DNA of 64,000 nt. Source: B10-G9 sp964627755 (lineage in GTDB: Bacteria; Chloroflexota; Anaerolineae; Anaerolineales; UBA11858). Location of the stretch: assembly GCA_964627755.1 (NCBI GenBank), contig CAZVIH010000098.1, positions 1-64,000 of the forward strand, written 5' to 3'. Shown here piece after piece: positions 61,806 to 64,000 of this stretch. The translations under genes and the position numbers were made by a program. Every line of letters starts with the position of its first letter. The first letter of the stretch is position 1. A model generated the notes under the pieces. That model did not search any database and had not been told where the DNA came from. It saw only the letters and a list, made by a program, of their open reading frames with translations.

Positions 61806-62746
61806 GGTTTTATCCCCTGCTGCTCAACCAGATAGATAAAAACATCTTCCATTTGTGTCGGAGTCTCCCGGAGAATGCTTATAGTCGCTCCAGCCTTACT
61901 GAGTTCACGTCTGAGATTGTTCTGGATGGCAGCTGGATCGGATACCGATAGCCGGACCCTATCGCCCACCGCCCGCCAATCTAAGATCCCCTCAATTTGA
62001 CCAATAATTTGCCGCAGCAAGCCGCGTGGACTGGCTTTGACCTCTATCATCTGGAATGGCATCTGCTGAGCCAAGTACTGTGGTGCTCCACTGACCAGGA
62101 TCGTGCCTTTGTCTAAAATGCTGATAAAGGTGCAGCGATCAGCTTCCTCCATGTAAGGCGTGCTCACCAGGACGGTCTTCCCCTGTTGAATTACTTTTCC
62201 CAGCAAGTGCCACAGCTGGCGCCTGGAAGTGGGATCAACCCCGGTGGTAGGCTCATCTAACAAGAGGATCTCGGGCTCATGGATCAAGGCGCATGCCAAG
62301 GCCAATTTTTTCTACATGCCGCCTGAAAGGTTTCTGCCGCGCCGGTTTGAAAAATCAGCTAATCCAGCAAATTCCAGCAGATTTTCAATGCGAGCATTTT
62401 GCACCTTGGCTCCAACGCCATTGATATGGGCAAAGAAGCGCAGATTCTCCATCACGGTCAGATCGGGGTACAAGCTAAACACCTGGGGCATATAACCCAA
62501 TCGCGAGCGGATTTGTTCCACCTGGCCGTTTAACTGAAAGCCTGCCAGTTCAACTTCCCCCGCTGTTTGCTCGATCACGGTGGCCAGGATGCGGATCAAG
62601 GTGGTCTTTCCAGCACCATCAGGACCGATGATGCTATACAGCTGCCCCTGTCCGATCGAAAGATTAATGCTTTCTAAAGCCGGCTGAGCGTGTCGAGCAG
62701 AATGATAGTGTTTTGTCAGTTCTTTTACCTCAATCAGGGGCGCCAT
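61802..62746 (-). pseudogene. ABC transporter ATP-binding protein split by an amber codon
   Basis: A second ATPase, colinear with the first. The frame from the ATG at 62746 (after AAAAGGA) runs through Walker A (GPDGAGKTT) to the signature LSGGM, then meets TAG at 62314-62312 and continues in the same frame KKLALACALIHEP, Walker B ILLLDEPTTGVDP and the C-terminal extension. CAG (Gln) to TAG is the simplest origin, since LSGGM-Q-K matches the family. The full length would be 314 residues. A stop here would leave a truncated, inactive N-terminal half. Suppression or a sequencing error cannot be excluded. Confidence 0.8.
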
Positions 62747-63107
62747 GGTTTTTCCTTTTATCGCTACCAGTAATTTTTGAAAAGAACCAGCATTATAAAC
62801 CTGCCTTGATGGGATGATTGCCTGCACTCTGTCTCACAAGTTGCGCTGCAAATACAGGATCAGGGCTTTATTACGATCAAACTAGCTAGATTTTCATTGC
62901 TGACCACCCCAGTCCTTAGACCGGGAGTAATCGTATGTGCTAGTCCTGCCTTGCAAGAAATCAAAGCCAAATTATTCGTCATTTTTCGCATTATCATCAT
63001 CTGTCCATTACTCGACAAATGTTGCAAACAGGACTATAATCAAATCCAACCCCGCTGTCAAACAGCAAATTGGATCCAGTGCTGAGTAAACAACACTAAG
63101 GCAGCCT
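62747..63107. other. Divergent control region of the export operon
   Basis: The 361 bases between the ATPase start and the TetR gene. The control signals are concentrated at 63012-63061, so the export operon would have a leader of about 280 bases. The leader (62747-63010) shows no gene or clear structure. Confidence 0.5.
63012..63061. promoter_or_regulatory. Overlapping face-to-face promoters, TetR gene and export operon
   Basis: Plus strand: TCGACA (63012-63017), 17 bases, TATAAT (63035-63040), toward the TetR gene. Minus strand: TTGACA (complement of 63056-63061), 17 bases, TATAGT (complement of 63033-63038), toward the ATPase genes. The two -10 boxes share four bases. A small palindrome GCTGT-CAA-ACAGC (63054-63066) covers the minus -35 and could be the repressor site. 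Confidence 0.65.
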
Positions 63108-63746
63108 ATGTCGACAAAACAACAGAAAACCGACCCCCGGGTTCTCCGGACCCGCCAATTCTTGCAGGATGCGCTGATTGAGCTCATCAAAGAGAAAGGA
63201 TTTGATAATGTGCAAATCCAGGAGATCACCGACCGGGCGGGGTTGAATCGGTCAACCTTCTATTTGCATTATCGAGATAAAAATGATCTGCTGGTTAAGC
63301 AAATGGGGTACGCCCTGGAACAACTTGACCAGACGGTTGATCTCCCATCAGAGGTGGAAGAAGGACAGTTAACCACCGACATGATGGAAGCACCGCTCAT
63401 TTCAGTTTTTGATCATTTTGCCGAACAGGCGGAATTTTATCAGGTCATGCTCAGTGAAATTGGAGTGCCATCGGTTATCAATGAAATGCAGCATTATATT
63501 GAACAGGTCGCGTTGCGGTGGTTGGTAAAACTACAACCAGCAAAGAAGCACCTCGTAGTGGATACCGACCTGATCATCAAATTTGTATCCACAGCCTGTA
63601 TTGGCGTTGTGAAATGGTGGTTGAATAATGGCAGGCCGTATTCATCAGAAAAAATGGCCCGACAGCTGATGTATTTGATCTCCCTGGGCGTTTTCCAAGC
63701 AGCCGGAATCGAGCTCCCTAAATCCGCCCAGGAAGCCCCTCTGTAG
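63108..63746 (+). CDS. TetR/AcrR-family transcriptional regulator
   Basis: Regulator of 212 residues. The N-terminal HTH (about 13-60: IELIKEKGFDNVQIQEITDR, GLNRSTFYLHYRDKNDLL) is the TetR DNA-binding domain; the C-terminal ligand domain (about 75-205) resembles the TetR_C_8 group. It is divergent from the export operon and shares its promoter region, so it likely represses both until a ligand is bound, as CecR does for ybhGFSR. Confidence 0.9.
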   Translation: MSTKQQKTDPRVLRTRQFLQDALIELIKEKGFDNVQIQEITDRAGLNRSTFYLHYRDKNDLLVKQMGYALEQLDQTVDLPSEVEEGQLTTDMMEAPLISVFDHFAEQAEFYQVMLSEIGVPSVINEMQHYIEQVALRWLVKLQPAKKHLVVDTDLIIKFVSTACIGVVKWWLNNGRPYSSEKMARQLMYLISLGVFQAAGIELPKSAQEAPL

Positions 63747-64000
63747 GGATATTTGCCCTTCTCCACGGTACCAGGAAGGGATTCTAGCAATCAATGTTTG
63801 TCCAAATTTATCTTCCTGGATATTGTCCTGAGCAAAAAGCGGGACTGGAATAGATTCTCCTGCAACCTAAAAAATGTGCTGGAACCGGAACTCAAAATCG
63901 CTGGGGCGTTTTCTACTCCTATCTCTTCCAGCAGCCTGACCGTCAGTCAGACGCCAATAATATCCCCTTTTTTAATACCCATCCTGCCTCGGATATAACC
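63747..64000. other. Right-edge spacer
   Basis: No complete gene. It contains the second CTGAC-N-GTCAG motif at 63936-63953 (CTGACCGTCAGTCAGACG). What follows lies outside the window. Confidence 0.4.

Noticed and set aside
62314..62314. TAG in the ABC ATPase read as pyrrolysine
   Set aside because: No pyl genes are visible, the position is a Gln/Lys in the family, and the intact MttB genes do not use TAG; a nonsense change is simpler.

Overview
The window most resembles a member of the Chloroflexota (Anaerolineae-like), probably an anaerobic heterotroph. This is an inference. It rests on the acidic Ala/Glu/Pro linker after the lipobox of the peptide-binding lipoprotein, a tungsten-type aldehyde:ferredoxin oxidoreductase, several non-pyrrolysine MttB-family methyltransferases, and the mix of peptide and amino-acid catabolism with many secreted unknowns. 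No rRNA, intact tRNA or CRISPR array is present.

Left part (1-26670): an Acr3-type arsenite exporter, a class III aminotransferase and a C45-family acyltransferase/hydrolase come first. They are followed by two long converging gene runs that look like one catabolic island. The plus-strand run (4500-18387) holds a corrinoid protein, two MttB-family methyltransferases, a complete Dpp/Opp-type ABC importer, and three hydrolases (S9, M20, M14/DUF2817). The minus-strand run (26661-18499) holds an amidohydrolase, a MoaD/ThiS-like protein, an aldehyde ferredoxin oxidoreductase, both CoA-transferase subunits, a thiolase and another class III aminotransferase. Together they could import small peptides or acylated or methylated amino compounds, hydrolyse them, strip methyl groups to a corrinoid, and take the carbon skeletons through transamination, aldehyde oxidation, CoA activation and thiolysis.

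Middle part (26745-42615): a small RHH-like protein and two MFS exporters flank a trimethylamine/histamine-dehydrogenase-like flavoprotein. Next come a GNAT enzyme and a MenC/N-succinylamino-acid-racemase plus COG3375 GNAT pair that fits the known D- to L-amino-acid conversion route. An APC transporter fused to Usp domains, a DUF1214/DUF1254 pair with the tail of a lost paralogue, an HXXEE membrane protein, a decayed esterase and a membrane-anchored lytic transglycosylase follow.

Right part (42616-64000): accessory and partly decaying DNA. It has an IS110 transposase remnant, a tRNA 5' fragment with a -10 box, and a modular dispersed intergenic repeat family. It also has secreted or cysteine-rich unknowns, a 13-Asp-box surface protein beside a multiheme cytochrome broken by a stop codon, and two toxin-antitoxin modules. 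A SatD-like operon has twin palindromic operators. The window closes with a Ybh-like ABC-2 export operon under a divergent TetR-type regulator, in which one ATPase is split by an in-frame amber codon at the ABC signature. Four reading frames in this part carry a single in-frame stop, which suggests recent gene decay or assembly errors.
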